From Methanocaldococcus bathoardescens (GTDB lineage: Archaea > AGJL01 > Methanococci > Methanococcales > Methanocaldococcaceae), in assembly GCF_000739065.1 (NCBI RefSeq), contig NZ_CP009149.1:1543557-1607556 (forward strand): DNA of 64,000 bases, given 5' to 3'. Position numbers and translations under genes: made by a program. Below, piece after piece: positions 1-8,266 of this stretch. Within the stretch, counting starts at the first letter, position 1. Every line of letters starts with the position of its first letter. Below the pieces are notes generated by a model. The model searched no databases. It saw nothing but the letters and a program-made list of their open reading frames with translations, and was not told where the DNA came from.

Positions 1-1
1 A

Positions 2-1324
2 GCTATTGATTATTTAAAGCCAGATAAGTGTATTGAATTAGTATTATATAAAAATTCAAATAAAATGAGTGATGAGAGAATATATACGGCATATAAAATT
101 ATTAAAAAATTTATAGAACTAAAAGAAATGGGTGCAGTAATTGAGGGAATCAACGGGCTAAATAATAGTTTTATTAAATTATATAACAAATATAAAAATG
201 AACCTAATGCTAACAAATTTTTTGAGAGTAATTTATACAGTATTATTGGATTTATAGATACATATATAAATGCATTAGAAAAATATGATATATTAAAAGA
301 ACCTTATTGGCATAGAGTTTTGGAAACTTCGATAGATACACTATGTAAAATTGCAGAGATAAAAATAAAAGATGGCAAAGATATTCACTGGGAAATAGAA
401 ACAATAATTATGATTTATGTTAAATTTATGTCAATAAATGTTGATGATAGCGGAATTAAAGGATTTAAAATTGTATTTACAAAAAAGATAATTGAATCTA
501 TAGGAGAGCTTTTTAAATATAGTATGTCATTGGATGTGTCATACCGTAGAGCTTTTAATACCATTTCATCCGAAATAATTTCTGAATATAAACGGTCTAA
601 GGACGGTGTTTATTTGTGGTTATTAGAAGAACTTCTTGAAAAAATATACAATCCTGATGGAGAATACAAAACGGTGAAGAATGCTATAAAAGACAACAGT
701 TACCAATTTATATTGAGTGATATTAATAATTTAAAAGAAAAAATTGAAAAGTTAGATAATAAGTGCAGTTATACGGCAATAGGTGAAAATTCAGAGGACA
801 TTAAATTCACCATACACCGACCTGAAATTAATCAAATTAATGATAAAATATATGACATCTATAAAGTCATGTTAGAGGAATCATTCGATTTAGGAAGATA
901 CGATATTTTTCACTATGTTATAGATAATTTAAGGCAAACTAACAAAAGATATTTATTAGATATAGCAAATAAATTTTATATTCCAATTAACACTACAGAA
1001 AAAAACAGTCATGGTGTAAAGATTTACACAACTTTTAAAACTTCAGATGATGGAGAAAAAATTAAAAATATGTTGTATTTAGCATATTTTGATGGAGATA
1101 CTTTAAAATATAAATTACTTATGGACGTATTAAAGTTCAAAGACCAAAATGATTTAATCTACATAACTAATGACTTAAAAAAATATCCAATAGAAGAAAT
1201 CAAAAAAGCAAAAGAAGAATTAGAAAAAGATTTATCAAAATATGTAAAAGAAGATGAAATAGAGAGAGTTAGAGAAAATCTAAACAAAATCTTTGAATCA
1301 TTATCAAAAATAAATAAATCATAA
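2..1324 (+). CDS. Unknown protein, 5' end outside window (partial)
   Basis: The reading frame is open from base 2 with no stop, so the ATG at 65 is probably internal and the gene starts before the window. At least 440 residues are encoded. The visible part is hydrophilic and mostly helical in composition, with a Lys/Glu-rich, coiled-coil-like tail over about the last 50 residues. I see no signal peptide, membrane segment or catalytic motif. Stop is 4 bases from the convergent citG-like gene. I do not recognise the family; function is unknown. Confidence 0.75.
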   Translation, partial: AIDYLKPDKCIELVLYKNSNKMSDERIYTAYKIIKKFIELKEMGAVIEGINGLNNSFIKLYNKYKNEPNANKFFESNLYSIIGFIDTYINALEKYDILKEPYWHRVLETSIDTLCKIAEIKIKDGKDIHWEIETIIMIYVKFMSINVDDSGIKGFKIVFTKKIIESIGELFKYSMSLDVSYRRAFNTISSEIISEYKRSKDGVYLWLLEELLEKIYNPDGEYKTVKNAIKDNSYQFILSDINNLKEKIEKLDNKCSYTAIGENSEDIKFTIHRPEINQINDKIYDIYKVMLEESFDLGRYDIFHYVIDNLRQTNKRYLLDIANKFYIPINTTEKNSHGVKIYTTFKTSDDGEKIKNMLYLAYFDGDTLKYKLLMDVLKFKDQNDLIYITNDLKKYPIEEIKKAKEELEKDLSKYVKEDEIERVRENLNKIFESLSKINKS

Positions 1325-1327
1325 TTT

Positions 1328-2209
1328 TCACCATAATACTGTCTCTTCCTTATCTATCCTATCTAATATAAATATCATCAATGATGAAGCAATTAAGTCA
1401 GCAGTAGTTCCGGGATTTAACTTATTTCCTTCTTTTGATAAATATTTGTCAAATTCTTTGACTTTTTCCTCTTTAAAGTTATTTAATACATCTTCAGCCA
1501 TTTTAGAAACTTTTAAAGCTGTTTCAAAACCTCTCTTTCTCGCAATTAATGTATCAGGATATTTAGCCAATAGGTTTAAAAATGTTTTTGTTACAGCTAA
1601 GTTTATGTTGTTGAGTTCATCATAATACTTTTTTAATAAATTGTATCCTTCAAATGAAATTTTAAAGTTATCAACCCACTCTTTACTTATATTATCCCAC
1701 TCTGCAGATATTTTATAAACATCTAAAAGAGTTAAACCTTTCTCAATAAGTTCTTTTTTTGCATCTTCTGAAGTAACATCAGGCCCTTTCTTTGGTTTAT
1801 TGACATAAGCCATCGCTATATTTATTGCATCATAGACATTTAAAGCATCTTCGACAGTTGTATTTTCGGCAATTTTCTTTAAATTATCTTTCAACTTATT
1901 TTCATCAAAACTATCTAATTTTCCAGCCGCCATTGCTATAGGGATGTGAAGCATTATAATTCCTAAATTTGCATTAGTTGGAGACCATTTTTTGCTCTCA
2001 ATTACTGCCTTTTTTATATATAATCCAACATCTTTATCTTTTTGAGCCGCTTCATAAACCACATTTCCAAATGCAATTCCAGAGTTTATAAAGTGATGAT
2101 ATTTGATGTCTCTATAATCCCTATTTCTATGAACATTTCCAGGTTTGAAAGAGCTAACTTCTAAACAACAGGCAATTTGTGATGCTTTCATTATATCAAA
2201 AGGATTCAT
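1328..2209 (-). CDS. CitG/MdcB-like triphosphoribosyl-dephospho-CoA synthase family protein
   Basis: 293 residues. The N-terminal segment with KPGNVHR (about residues 22-28) and the helical, Asp/Glu-rich body, including [12 protein letters not shown] and [10 protein letters not shown], match the CitG family, which makes the prosthetic-group precursor of citrate lyase from ATP and dephospho-CoA. No citrate or malonate lyase genes are visible here, so the archaeal member may act on another nucleotide substrate; that is inference. GGTGA lies 5 bases before the ATG. It is convergent with the upstream unknown gene and divergent from the membrane protein at 2291. Confidence 0.8.
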   Translation of the reverse strand: MNPFDIMKASQIACCLEVSSFKPGNVHRNRDYRDIKYHHFINSGIAFGNVVYEAAQKDKDVGLYIKKAVIESKKWSPTNANLGIIMLHIPIAMAAGKLDSFDENKLKDNLKKIAENTTVEDALNVYDAINIAMAYVNKPKKGPDVTSEDAKKELIEKGLTLLDVYKISAEWDNISKEWVDNFKISFEGYNLLKKYYDELNNINLAVTKTFLNLLAKYPDTLIARKRGFETALKVSKMAEDVLNNFKEEKVKEFDKYLSKEGNKLNPGTTADLIASSLMIFILDRIDKEETVLW

Positions 2210-2290
2210 GTTTTCACCAAAATTTTTATATATTTGAGTAATTATGTAAGTATTTAATTTTTGTATTCATGTTTGATTATGGGGGCAACT

Positions 2291-2878
2291 ATGGGGACTT
2301 TAGAACTAATTTTGCTGATATTGATTTTATTTCTCACTCCTTATTTGATAGCACTCTTTATAATTTTTGGACCTCCAGATAGTATTATAGATTACATTTT
2401 ATACAAAAAATACAAAAAAGCAAAGGAAGAATGGCATTATATAACCTCAACAGACATTGGGATGAATAGAAGCAGATGGATTTTTATATTAATGGTAGAA
2501 ATAATTGCTTTATTTTTTGGATTTTATATTTTAATCAATATAAATCATCCGCATGATGAAATATTAACATTTTCGCTTATATTTTTATTTATTATGTCCA
2601 TTTATGACAAACTCAATCCTGCTTCTGGAACTGTTGAGATTTATAAAGAAGGAATTGCCGTATATATTAAAATATTCAACACTTTAAAACCATTTTTAAA
2701 CTACTACCTTGTTTTACCTTGGAAGTTCTTTAAAGGATACAAATTAAAAGTTAGTAAGAAAAATATAAAATATGTTGTCTTAATTCCAAAATCTAAGCTG
2801 TTTTTTGATATTTATCTAATAGACGAAGATGGAAAAGTTGAAGAAGCCATTAAAAACTATTTAAATCATATTCAATAA
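2291..2878 (+). CDS. Small membrane protein of unknown function
   Basis: About 195 residues. Three hydrophobic segments are visible: one near the N-terminus (rich in Leu/Ile), one starting [10 protein letters not shown] and one at [14 protein letters not shown], followed by a roughly 95-residue soluble C-terminal domain ending in YLNHIQ. The start is uncertain: an in-frame TTG exists at 2261 and an ATG at 2279, but the ATG at 2291 has a G-rich stretch (2280-2284) at ribosome-binding distance. The 3' end overlaps the convergent rdgB gene by 18 bases. I do not recognise the family. Confidence 0.65.
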   Translation: MGTLELILLILILFLTPYLIALFIIFGPPDSIIDYILYKKYKKAKEEWHYITSTDIGMNRSRWIFILMVEIIALFFGFYILININHPHDEILTFSLIFLFIMSIYDKLNPASGTVEIYKEGIAVYIKIFNTLKPFLNYYLVLPWKFFKGYKLKVSKKNIKYVVLIPKSKLFFDIYLIDEDGKVEEAIKNYLNHIQ

Positions 2879-3418
2879 AAACTTTTTAAATTCTTCAAAA
2901 GCTCTTTTTCTATGGGATATTTCACTTTTTTCTTCTGTAGTCATCTCTGCAAAAGTTCTTTCTTCTCCTTCTGGAATAAAGATGCCATCATAGGCAAATC
3001 CATATCCTTTACTTCTTATTTCTTCTGCAACTCTTCCTTTAACAATTCCTTTAAATAATCTAACTCCATTTTCATCACAGTAACCAATAACTGTTTTAAA
3101 ATAGGCGTTTCTATTATCTTTACCTTCTAAAAGTTTTAAAATTCCTTCATTTCCTATTGTTTCCTGAACAAACTTTGAATATGTTCCTGGAAATCCGTTT
3201 AAAGCTTCAACAAAAAACCCGCTATCTTCAACAATAACTGGTTTTTTTATTTTTTCATAAACCCACTTTGCCCCAAATTCAGCAACTTCTTCTAATGTTC
3301 CCTGAATTTCAGGATATTCAATCTTTATCTGCTCAATTTCTATATCTTTTAAATCTTTTAAAATAATATTTGCTTCTTTAATTTTATTTGGATTTCCAGT
3401 AGCAAAATAGATTTTCAT
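2861..3418 (-). CDS. rdgB: XTP/dITP diphosphatase (HAM1/RdgB family)
   Basis: 185 residues, normal family length. It hydrolyses non-canonical purine triphosphates (dITP, XTP) to monophosphate and pyrophosphate, keeping deaminated bases out of DNA and RNA. Family signatures seen: [12 protein letters not shown] at the N-terminus, [16 protein letters not shown] around residues 70-85, [12 protein letters not shown] near 140, and [10 protein letters not shown] near the C-terminus. From memory the M. jannaschii homologue (MJ0226) is a structurally characterised family member. GGTGAGAGC precedes the ATG. The GC-rich RNA candidate at 3443 lies directly upstream on the same strand. Confidence 0.96.
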   Translation of the reverse strand: MKIYFATGNPNKIKEANIILKDLKDIEIEQIKIEYPEIQGTLEEVAEFGAKWVYEKIKKPVIVEDSGFFVEALNGFPGTYSKFVQETIGNEGILKLLEGKDNRNAYFKTVIGYCDENGVRLFKGIVKGRVAEEIRSKGYGFAYDGIFIPEGEERTFAEMTTEEKSEISHRKRAFEEFKKFLLNMI

Positions 3419-3442
3419 GCTCTCACCAAAATTTTATAAAGA

Positions 3443-3515
3443 TGATGTCCCCCCAGTTTAACACCCTCTCTCATCCTTAGCTCTGCCATGTCAAGAGAGC
3501 TAACCCACTGGGGGG
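3443..3515 (-). ncRNA. Candidate structured RNA, H/ACA-like
   Basis: A GC-rich island in an AT-rich intergenic region. Read on the minus strand, CCCCCCAGT (3515-3507) pairs perfectly with ACTGGGGGG (3457-3449), and the trinucleotide ACA (3448-3446) follows the stem directly, as in archaeal H/ACA guide RNAs. The interior can fold as TTAGCTCT/AGAGCTAA (3503-3496 with 3484-3477) or as CTCTCT/AGAGAG enclosing TGA and GATGA, resembling a kink-turn. I could not identify a convincing rRNA target. It could instead be another GC-rich archaeal ncRNA or a leader element of rdgB. Confidence 0.5.
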
Positions 3516-3607
3516 TATTAGTACTCTAAATAATAAAGAGTTATTTAATTATTTGCCAATATATCTATTAATTTAAATTAATTAATATAATTCTCTAAAA
3601 TAAAAAA

Positions 3608-3695
3608 TGGTGCAGGGGAGGGGATTTGAACCCCCGAACCCCTTCGGGACCGGATCTTAAGTCCGGCGCCTTTGGCCAGGCTTGGCGACCCCTGC
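3608..3695 (-). tRNA. tRNA-Leu (anticodon TAA)
   Basis: 88 nt including an encoded 3' CCA. Acceptor stem GCAGGGG/CCCCTGC, anticodon loop CTTAAGA giving TAA, a long variable arm (ACCCCTTCGGG region) as in class II tRNAs, and a T arm with GGTTCAAATC-type sequence. Reads UUA leucine codons, frequent in this AT-rich genome. A strong promoter lies 46-62 bases upstream. Confidence 0.96.
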
Positions 3696-3740
3696 ACCGT
3701 AAGCGAATCACCGCAAGCGAATTATAGAATAGATGAACTC

Positions 3741-3757
3741 ATATATATACTTTTCGG
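3741..3757 (-). promoter_or_regulatory. Archaeal promoter (BRE + TATA) for tRNA-Leu
   Basis: Minus strand reads CCGAAAAG followed by TATATATA, a textbook archaeal BRE/TATA pair. Expected initiation about 25 bases downstream gives a leader of roughly 20-25 nt before the tRNA at 3695. The H/ACA-like RNA and rdgB follow on the same strand and could share this transcript. Confidence 0.8.
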
Positions 3758-3811
3758 TTCTATGTAAAAGATAAACATATATTAATAAGTTTTTTCTATA
3801 ATAGTAAAAAA

Positions 3812-3837
3812 CCTATTTTAATAGGAAATTTATTTCC
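3812..3837 (+). promoter_or_regulatory. Tandem overlapping palindromes, possible operator
   Basis: CCTATT-TT-AATAGG (3812-3825) overlaps GGAAAT-TT-ATTTCC (3824-3837), just before the ribosome binding site of the DUF531 gene. The second palindrome fits GGAA-N6-TTCC, the NrpR operator consensus known from methanococci, and nrpR itself is in this window. The match is short and could be chance; binding is not shown. Confidence 0.35.
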
Positions 3838-3848
3838 TGAGGTAAAGT

Positions 3849-4358
3849 ATGAAAAAGTTAAAGAGGATGACCTTAATTTTATACAACTCTTATGATAAAA
3901 CAAGATGGCATGAGGCTCATAAAAGAGCTATAGCAAGAGCAGCTCCAATATGTTATGCGTTTGATTGCAACTTGGCTATAATGGATTTTCCATGTGAAAT
4001 GGAAGATATTTTAAATATAAAAACAACCATTGGTAATTCTGGAGAATACTTGGAGAAATTAATTGAAAAAAATAGATTTTTTATTGTTGATAAATTTCTT
4101 CCTCAATTTGGAATTCCAATTGCTTCAACTTCTAAGCCAGATGAAAAAAAGGTTATAACCCCATTAGATACTGCCTATTTATTAAAGAAAAAGCCAGTTG
4201 GGATATATGTTGGACTTGGAAGGCATGGGTTACCAAAAGATATAATGGAATCATGCACTTACCATTTAGATATTACTGAAAAGAGGGTGTCTTTAGAAAC
4301 TTGCACAGCCATTGGCTGTATTCCAGCTGTTATATACTGTCACACTAAATATCTCTGA
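3849..4358 (+). CDS. DUF531 family protein, possible SPOUT fold
   Basis: 169 residues; I recognise it as the methanogen family DUF531. The C-terminal third (GLGRHGLPKDIM, then LDITEKRVSLETCTAIG) resembles the glycine-rich knot region of SPOUT RNA methyltransferases, where a G-x-G-x-x-G loop is followed by a hydrophobic strand and a SLETCTA-like turn. RNA methylation would be an inference; no catalytic residue is proven. GAGG precedes the ATG by about 6 bases. It lies between a divergent tRNA-Leu promoter and the ATP synthase operon. Confidence 0.8.
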   Translation: MKKLKRMTLILYNSYDKTRWHEAHKRAIARAAPICYAFDCNLAIMDFPCEMEDILNIKTTIGNSGEYLEKLIEKNRFFIVDKFLPQFGIPIASTSKPDEKKVITPLDTAYLLKKKPVGIYVGLGRHGLPKDIMESCTYHLDITEKRVSLETCTAIGCIPAVIYCHTKYL

Positions 4359-4385
4359 TATCTAAAAATAGTGATAGACTTGAAG

Positions 4386-4403
4386 GATAAAAAATTTTAT
4401 ATA
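4386..4403 (+). promoter_or_regulatory. Probable ATP synthase operon promoter
   Basis: A purine-rich BRE-like GATAAAAAA precedes TTTTATATA (4395-4403). Initiation about 25 bases later would leave a leader of about 20 nt before atpH at 4448. This is the best TATA match in the 89-base gap between the DUF531 stop and atpH. Confidence 0.6.
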
Positions 4404-4447
4404 CTTGCTCTATTTTTAAAATATTACCAATAACTGCAGGTGGAAGT

Positions 4448-4762
4448 ATGAGTGTTAGTGTTATGGATGCAATAAAAGAGGTAAAATTAGCTGAAGAGCA
4501 GGCAGTTAAGGAAATAGAAGAAGCAAAAAATAGAGCTGAGCAGATAAAGGCAGAAGCAATTGAAGAAGCAAAAAAACTTATTGCTGAAACTGAAGAGGAA
4601 GCAAAAAAACTTGTTGAAGAAATGATTAAAAAAGCAGAGGAAGAGGCAAAAAAAGAAGCTGAAAAGATTATTGAAGATACAGAAAAAGAGGTAAAAGAGA
4701 TTATATCAATCGCTAAGGTTAAGATACTCTCGTTGAAGTTATCAGAGATTCTTGAAATCTAA
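4448..4762 (+). CDS. atpH: A-type ATP synthase subunit H (peripheral stalk)
   Basis: 104 residues, almost entirely an Ala/Glu/Lys-rich coiled coil with heptad-like repeats. Subunit H (G in V-type naming) dimerises with subunit E to form the peripheral stalk that stops the catalytic head from rotating against the membrane part. First gene of the operon, with GGTGGA ahead of its ATG. Composition alone would be weak evidence, but position directly before atpI fixes the call. A Leu/Ile-rich tail ([13 protein letters not shown]) ends the chain. Confidence 0.92.
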   Translation: MSVSVMDAIKEVKLAEEQAVKEIEEAKNRAEQIKAEAIEEAKKLIAETEEEAKKLVEEMIKKAEEEAKKEAEKIIEDTEKEVKEIISIAKVKILSLKLSEILEI

Positions 4763-4780
4763 ATTAACAAGGTGATTTTA

Positions 4781-6811
4781 GTGAGACCTGTAAGAATGAA
4801 GAAACTAAAAGCGGTGATATTGGATGAAAAAATTGATAATGTTGTAAGAAGCTTGCATGAAGCGGGAATTGTTGAACTCTGTGATTTATCTGAAAAATTG
4901 GAAGATTTGGAATGGAAGACATTGTTATCACCATCATCATCAGCTGATTATGTTAGAAATGTTACAACATTGATGATAAGGGCTGGTAGAGTATTGGATA
5001 TGTTTTCAAGTGTTAGCCAGAAAGAGACAAGTATAAAAGATATTCTAAACCCAAAACCTGTTGAAAAGAAGAAAGTCTCGTTCAACTCTTATAAAGAAGT
5101 TATTGAATATGCTGAAAAGATATTAAATGAGATTAGCAAAGAAGTTGATGGACCAGCTGAGAAATTATCAGAGTTGGATAACAAGAAATCCAAGTTGTTG
5201 CAGTTGAGAGAGCAAATATCTTACTTAAAAGGTTTAGAGTTTGATTTAAAATATCTTGGCTCTGGAGAGTATGTGTTTATTGGAGCTGGAAGTGTTCCTA
5301 AGGAAAGAGTTGATGAATTGAAAGTAGAGCTTGACAAAGTGGCAGATGGATACATTGAAGTATTTACTGGAAATGAATTTGAAAAGGATAAGAAGATTAG
5401 AGTTCCAATTGTATTTGTTACATTAAAAGAGAAGCTTGAGAATGTTTTATCAGAGATTAGAAAGTTTGAATTTGAAAGATATGACATAAGTGATGTAGAA
5501 GGAACACCAAGTGAGGCATTATCAAAGATAGAAAGTGAATTAAAAGCGATGGAATCAGAAAGAAACAGCTTAGTAGAAAAATTAAAAGCATTGGCAGAGA
5601 AATGGGAAAAGGAATTGTTGGCTGTCTATGAATTGTTATCAATAGAAAAAGCAAGAGGAGATGCATATTCACAATTTGGTAGAACAAATAGAACTTACTA
5701 CATAGAAGCATGGGTTCCTGCAAGAGATGCTGAAAAAGCTAAGAGCTTAATTGAAAACTCAGCAGATGGCTTTGCATTTGTTGAAATAACTGAGCCAGAT
5801 GAACCAGAAGAGAAAATACCTGTCCTCCTTGACAATCCAAAGGTTATTAAACCATTTGAGATGCTCACAGAGATGTATGCTCTACCAAAATACAATGAAG
5901 TTGACCCAACATTATTGTTAGTTCCAGGTTTCTTGCTGTTCTATGGAATTATGCTAACAGATGCAGTTTATGGTTTGCTATTAACTCTAATTGGTTTATG
6001 GATTTGGAAGAAGATGGGTAAAGTTAGTGAAGGAGCTAACAAACTTGGTTATATCTTAACATTGGCTGGAATCTCAACAATTGTAATGGGTATTATAACA
6101 GGAGGTTACTTAGGGGACTTCTTATTACAGTTCTTGAATATAAATATCTACGACTACGGATTAGCGTTAGTTAACCCATTGGGAGAGAGTAAATACATTC
6201 CAAATGGTCCAATAGCAATATTAGGATTCTCTATAGCTGTTGGGGTCTTGCATCTATTGATTGGATTGATAGTTGGATTTATGGAAAATATGAAAAAAGG
6301 TAATAAAGAAGAGGCAATATTCAATCAAGGAATTTGGATATTCTTAATATTGGCATTGATTATTGGATTATTATTCCCAGTAAGCCCAATATATGGAATA
6401 TCAGCAATAATATGGGGAGCTATAGCTGTTGTTGTAATACTATGTGCAATTAAAGGATTCAAAGAAAATGGAATTATGGGAGCTGGTTTAGGAGTTATGG
6501 ATATAACAGGATTCTTAGGAAACGTGTTATCTTACGCAAGATTGTTGGCTCTCTGTTTAGCTACTGGAGGTTTAGCAATGGCAGTAAACATTATGGCTAA
6601 GCTTGTTGGAGATTCCATTCCAGTAATTGGAATAATAATTGCTCTGCTCATACTATTACTTGGGCATGCATTCAACTTCGTAATGAATGGGTTAGGAGCG
6701 TTTATCCACTCTCTAAGATTGCACTACGTAGAGTTCTTCAGCCAGTTCTATGAAGGTGGAGGTAAGAAATTCACACCATTTAAGGCAAATAGAGAATATA
6801 CTACTGCATAA
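4781..6811 (+). CDS. atpI: A-type ATP synthase subunit I (a subunit)
   Basis: About 676 residues. The first half is a cytoplasmic arm with long coiled-coil segments; the second half (from about residue 375) holds seven or eight membrane helices that form the ion half-channels against the c-ring. The functional Arg expected in the penultimate helices is seen in LSYARLLALCLA (Arg about 587). I chose GTG at 4781 because GGTGAT at 4771-4776 is the ribosome binding site; the longer frame from 4772 would start inside that site. Ten bases separate its binding site from the atpH stop. Confidence 0.95.
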   Translation: MRPVRMKKLKAVILDEKIDNVVRSLHEAGIVELCDLSEKLEDLEWKTLLSPSSSADYVRNVTTLMIRAGRVLDMFSSVSQKETSIKDILNPKPVEKKKVSFNSYKEVIEYAEKILNEISKEVDGPAEKLSELDNKKSKLLQLREQISYLKGLEFDLKYLGSGEYVFIGAGSVPKERVDELKVELDKVADGYIEVFTGNEFEKDKKIRVPIVFVTLKEKLENVLSEIRKFEFERYDISDVEGTPSEALSKIESELKAMESERNSLVEKLKALAEKWEKELLAVYELLSIEKARGDAYSQFGRTNRTYYIEAWVPARDAEKAKSLIENSADGFAFVEITEPDEPEEKIPVLLDNPKVIKPFEMLTEMYALPKYNEVDPTLLLVPGFLLFYGIMLTDAVYGLLLTLIGLWIWKKMGKVSEGANKLGYILTLAGISTIVMGIITGGYLGDFLLQFLNINIYDYGLALVNPLGESKYIPNGPIAILGFSIAVGVLHLLIGLIVGFMENMKKGNKEEAIFNQGIWIFLILALIIGLLFPVSPIYGISAIIWGAIAVVVILCAIKGFKENGIMGAGLGVMDITGFLGNVLSYARLLALCLATGGLAMAVNIMAKLVGDSIPVIGIIIALLILLLGHAFNFVMNGLGAFIHSLRLHYVEFFSQFYEGGGKKFTPFKANREYTTA

Positions 6812-6913
6812 TTCCTTCTAAGATTATTTAAATCTTTCCAATACTCGATATAACAATAAAATATAAAAATAAAAAATACAACTTAAAACTTAATAAAATT
6901 GAGGTGATATTGT

Positions 6914-7570
6914 ATGGTAGACCCTTTAATCTTAGGAGCTGTTGGTGCTGGTTTAGCAGTCGGTATTGCTGGTTTAGGTTCTGGAATTGGGGCAGGAATT
7001 ACAGGAGCAAGCGGAGCAGGAGTTGTTGCAGAAGACCCTAATAAATTCGGTACTGCAATTGTCTTCCAAGCATTGCCACAGACCCAAGGTTTGTATGGAT
7101 TCTTAGTTGCAATCCTTATATTGTTCGTCTTTAAGACAGCTTCACCTTGGGCAATGTTTGCAGCTGGTTTGGCAGCTGGTTTAGCAGGTTTATCAGCTAT
7201 TGGTCAGGGGATAGCTGCTTCAGCTGGTTTAGGTGCAGTTGCTGAAGATAACAGCATATTTGGTAAAGCGATGGTCTTCTCTGTCCTTCCAGAAACCCAG
7301 GCAATCTATGGTTTATTAATAGCTATCTTATTATTAGTTGGTGTCTTTAGCGGTCCAGGTTCAACAGAGATAGCTGCTTTAGGGGCAGGGTTTGCAGTTG
7401 GTTTTGCTGGTCTCTCTGGTATCGGGCAGGGTATTACAGCTGCTGGAGCTATTGGAGCTACAGCAAGAGACCCAGATGCTATGGGTAAAGGGTTAGTCTT
7501 AGCAGTTATGCCAGAGACATTCGCTATCTTTGGTTTGTTGATAGCAATCTTAATCATGCTCATGGTATAA
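6914..7570 (+). CDS. atpK: A-type ATP synthase proteolipid (c subunit), triplicated
   Basis: 218 residues made of three consecutive two-helix hairpins, each with a Gly/Ala-rich GIGAG- or GIGQG-type helix and a second helix starting LPxTQ or MPETF. Hairpins 2 and 3 carry the ion-binding Glu (LPETQAIYG, MPETFAIFG), but hairpin 1 has Gln (LPQTQGLYG). The rotor ring therefore has fewer ion sites per helix hairpin. Such triplicated proteolipids are known in Methanocaldococcus. GAGGTGAT precedes the ATG. The 102-base gap before it is AT-rich and may hold a secondary promoter giving the extra copies needed for the ring. Confidence 0.96.
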   Translation: MVDPLILGAVGAGLAVGIAGLGSGIGAGITGASGAGVVAEDPNKFGTAIVFQALPQTQGLYGFLVAILILFVFKTASPWAMFAAGLAAGLAGLSAIGQGIAASAGLGAVAEDNSIFGKAMVFSVLPETQAIYGLLIAILLLVGVFSGPGSTEIAALGAGFAVGFAGLSGIGQGITAAGAIGATARDPDAMGKGLVLAVMPETFAIFGLLIAILIMLMV

Positions 7571-7642
7571 ATCAACTAAACCCTTTTTGAATTTTAATAA
7601 ATTTTTTAAATCTTTTAAATTTAATTTTAACAGGTGAAATTG

Positions 7643-8254
7643 ATGGGAGTTGATAAAATAAAATCAAAGATATTGGAAGATGCTAAAGCAGAGGCAAATA
7701 AAATAATCTCAGAAGCTGAAGCAGAAAAAGCTAAAATCTTAGAAAAAGCAAAAGAAGAAGCAGAAAAGAGAAAAGCAGAGATATTAAAGAAAGGAGAAAA
7801 AGAAGCAGAAATGACTAAGAGTAGAATTATTTCAGAGGCAAAATTAGAGGCAAAGAAAAAGTTATTGGAAGCTAAGGAAGAGATTATAGATATGGCAATA
7901 GAAAAATTAAAAGAAGAGCTTGTTAAACTGCCTGAACAACCAGAATATAAAGATAAATTAGTAAACTTAATAAGAGATGGAGCTGTCTCATTAGGAGGAG
8001 GAGAGTTAGTTGTAAGATTAAACAGAAGGGATATGGATATTATTGATGATGCAACATTGTGGTATTTAGAAAAAGAAGTAGAAAACATGACAAAGAAAGT
8101 AACTGTATTGAAGAAGGGAGAGCCAGTAGATATTACTGGAGGATGTGTAATAGAAACTGCTGATGGATTGAAATCATTAGACAATAGCTTAGAAGCGATA
8201 TTCAACAGGAACTTAAATGTAATTAGGGCGAGAATTACAGAGAAGTTATTCTAA
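7643..8254 (+). CDS. atpE: A-type ATP synthase subunit E (peripheral stalk)
   Basis: 203 residues. The N-terminal 100 residues are a charged Ala/Glu/Lys coiled coil, followed by a globular C-terminal domain containing GAVSLGGGELVV and ending with an amphipathic segment (LEAIFNRNLNVIRARI). It binds the top of the A3B3 head and pairs with subunit H. The ATG at 7643 has GGTGA five bases ahead; the frame can be read from GTG at 7634 but that GTG is part of the binding site. Confidence 0.95.
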   Translation: MGVDKIKSKILEDAKAEANKIISEAEAEKAKILEKAKEEAEKRKAEILKKGEKEAEMTKSRIISEAKLEAKKKLLEAKEEIIDMAIEKLKEELVKLPEQPEYKDKLVNLIRDGAVSLGGGELVVRLNRRDMDIIDDATLWYLEKEVENMTKKVTVLKKGEPVDITGGCVIETADGLKSLDNSLEAIFNRNLNVIRARITEKLF

Positions 8255-8266
8255 AGGTGATGCCTG

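Noticed and set aside
4772-4780. Earlier GTG start for atpI
   Set aside because: That GTG is part of the GGTGAT ribosome binding site; same reasoning applied to atpE, atpB, asd, ilvN and rpl2.
7306-8205. Long minus-strand frames opposite atpK and atpE
   Set aside because: Shadow frames of Ala/Glu-rich genes; low-complexity Ser/Ala/Phe composition and no ribosome binding sites.
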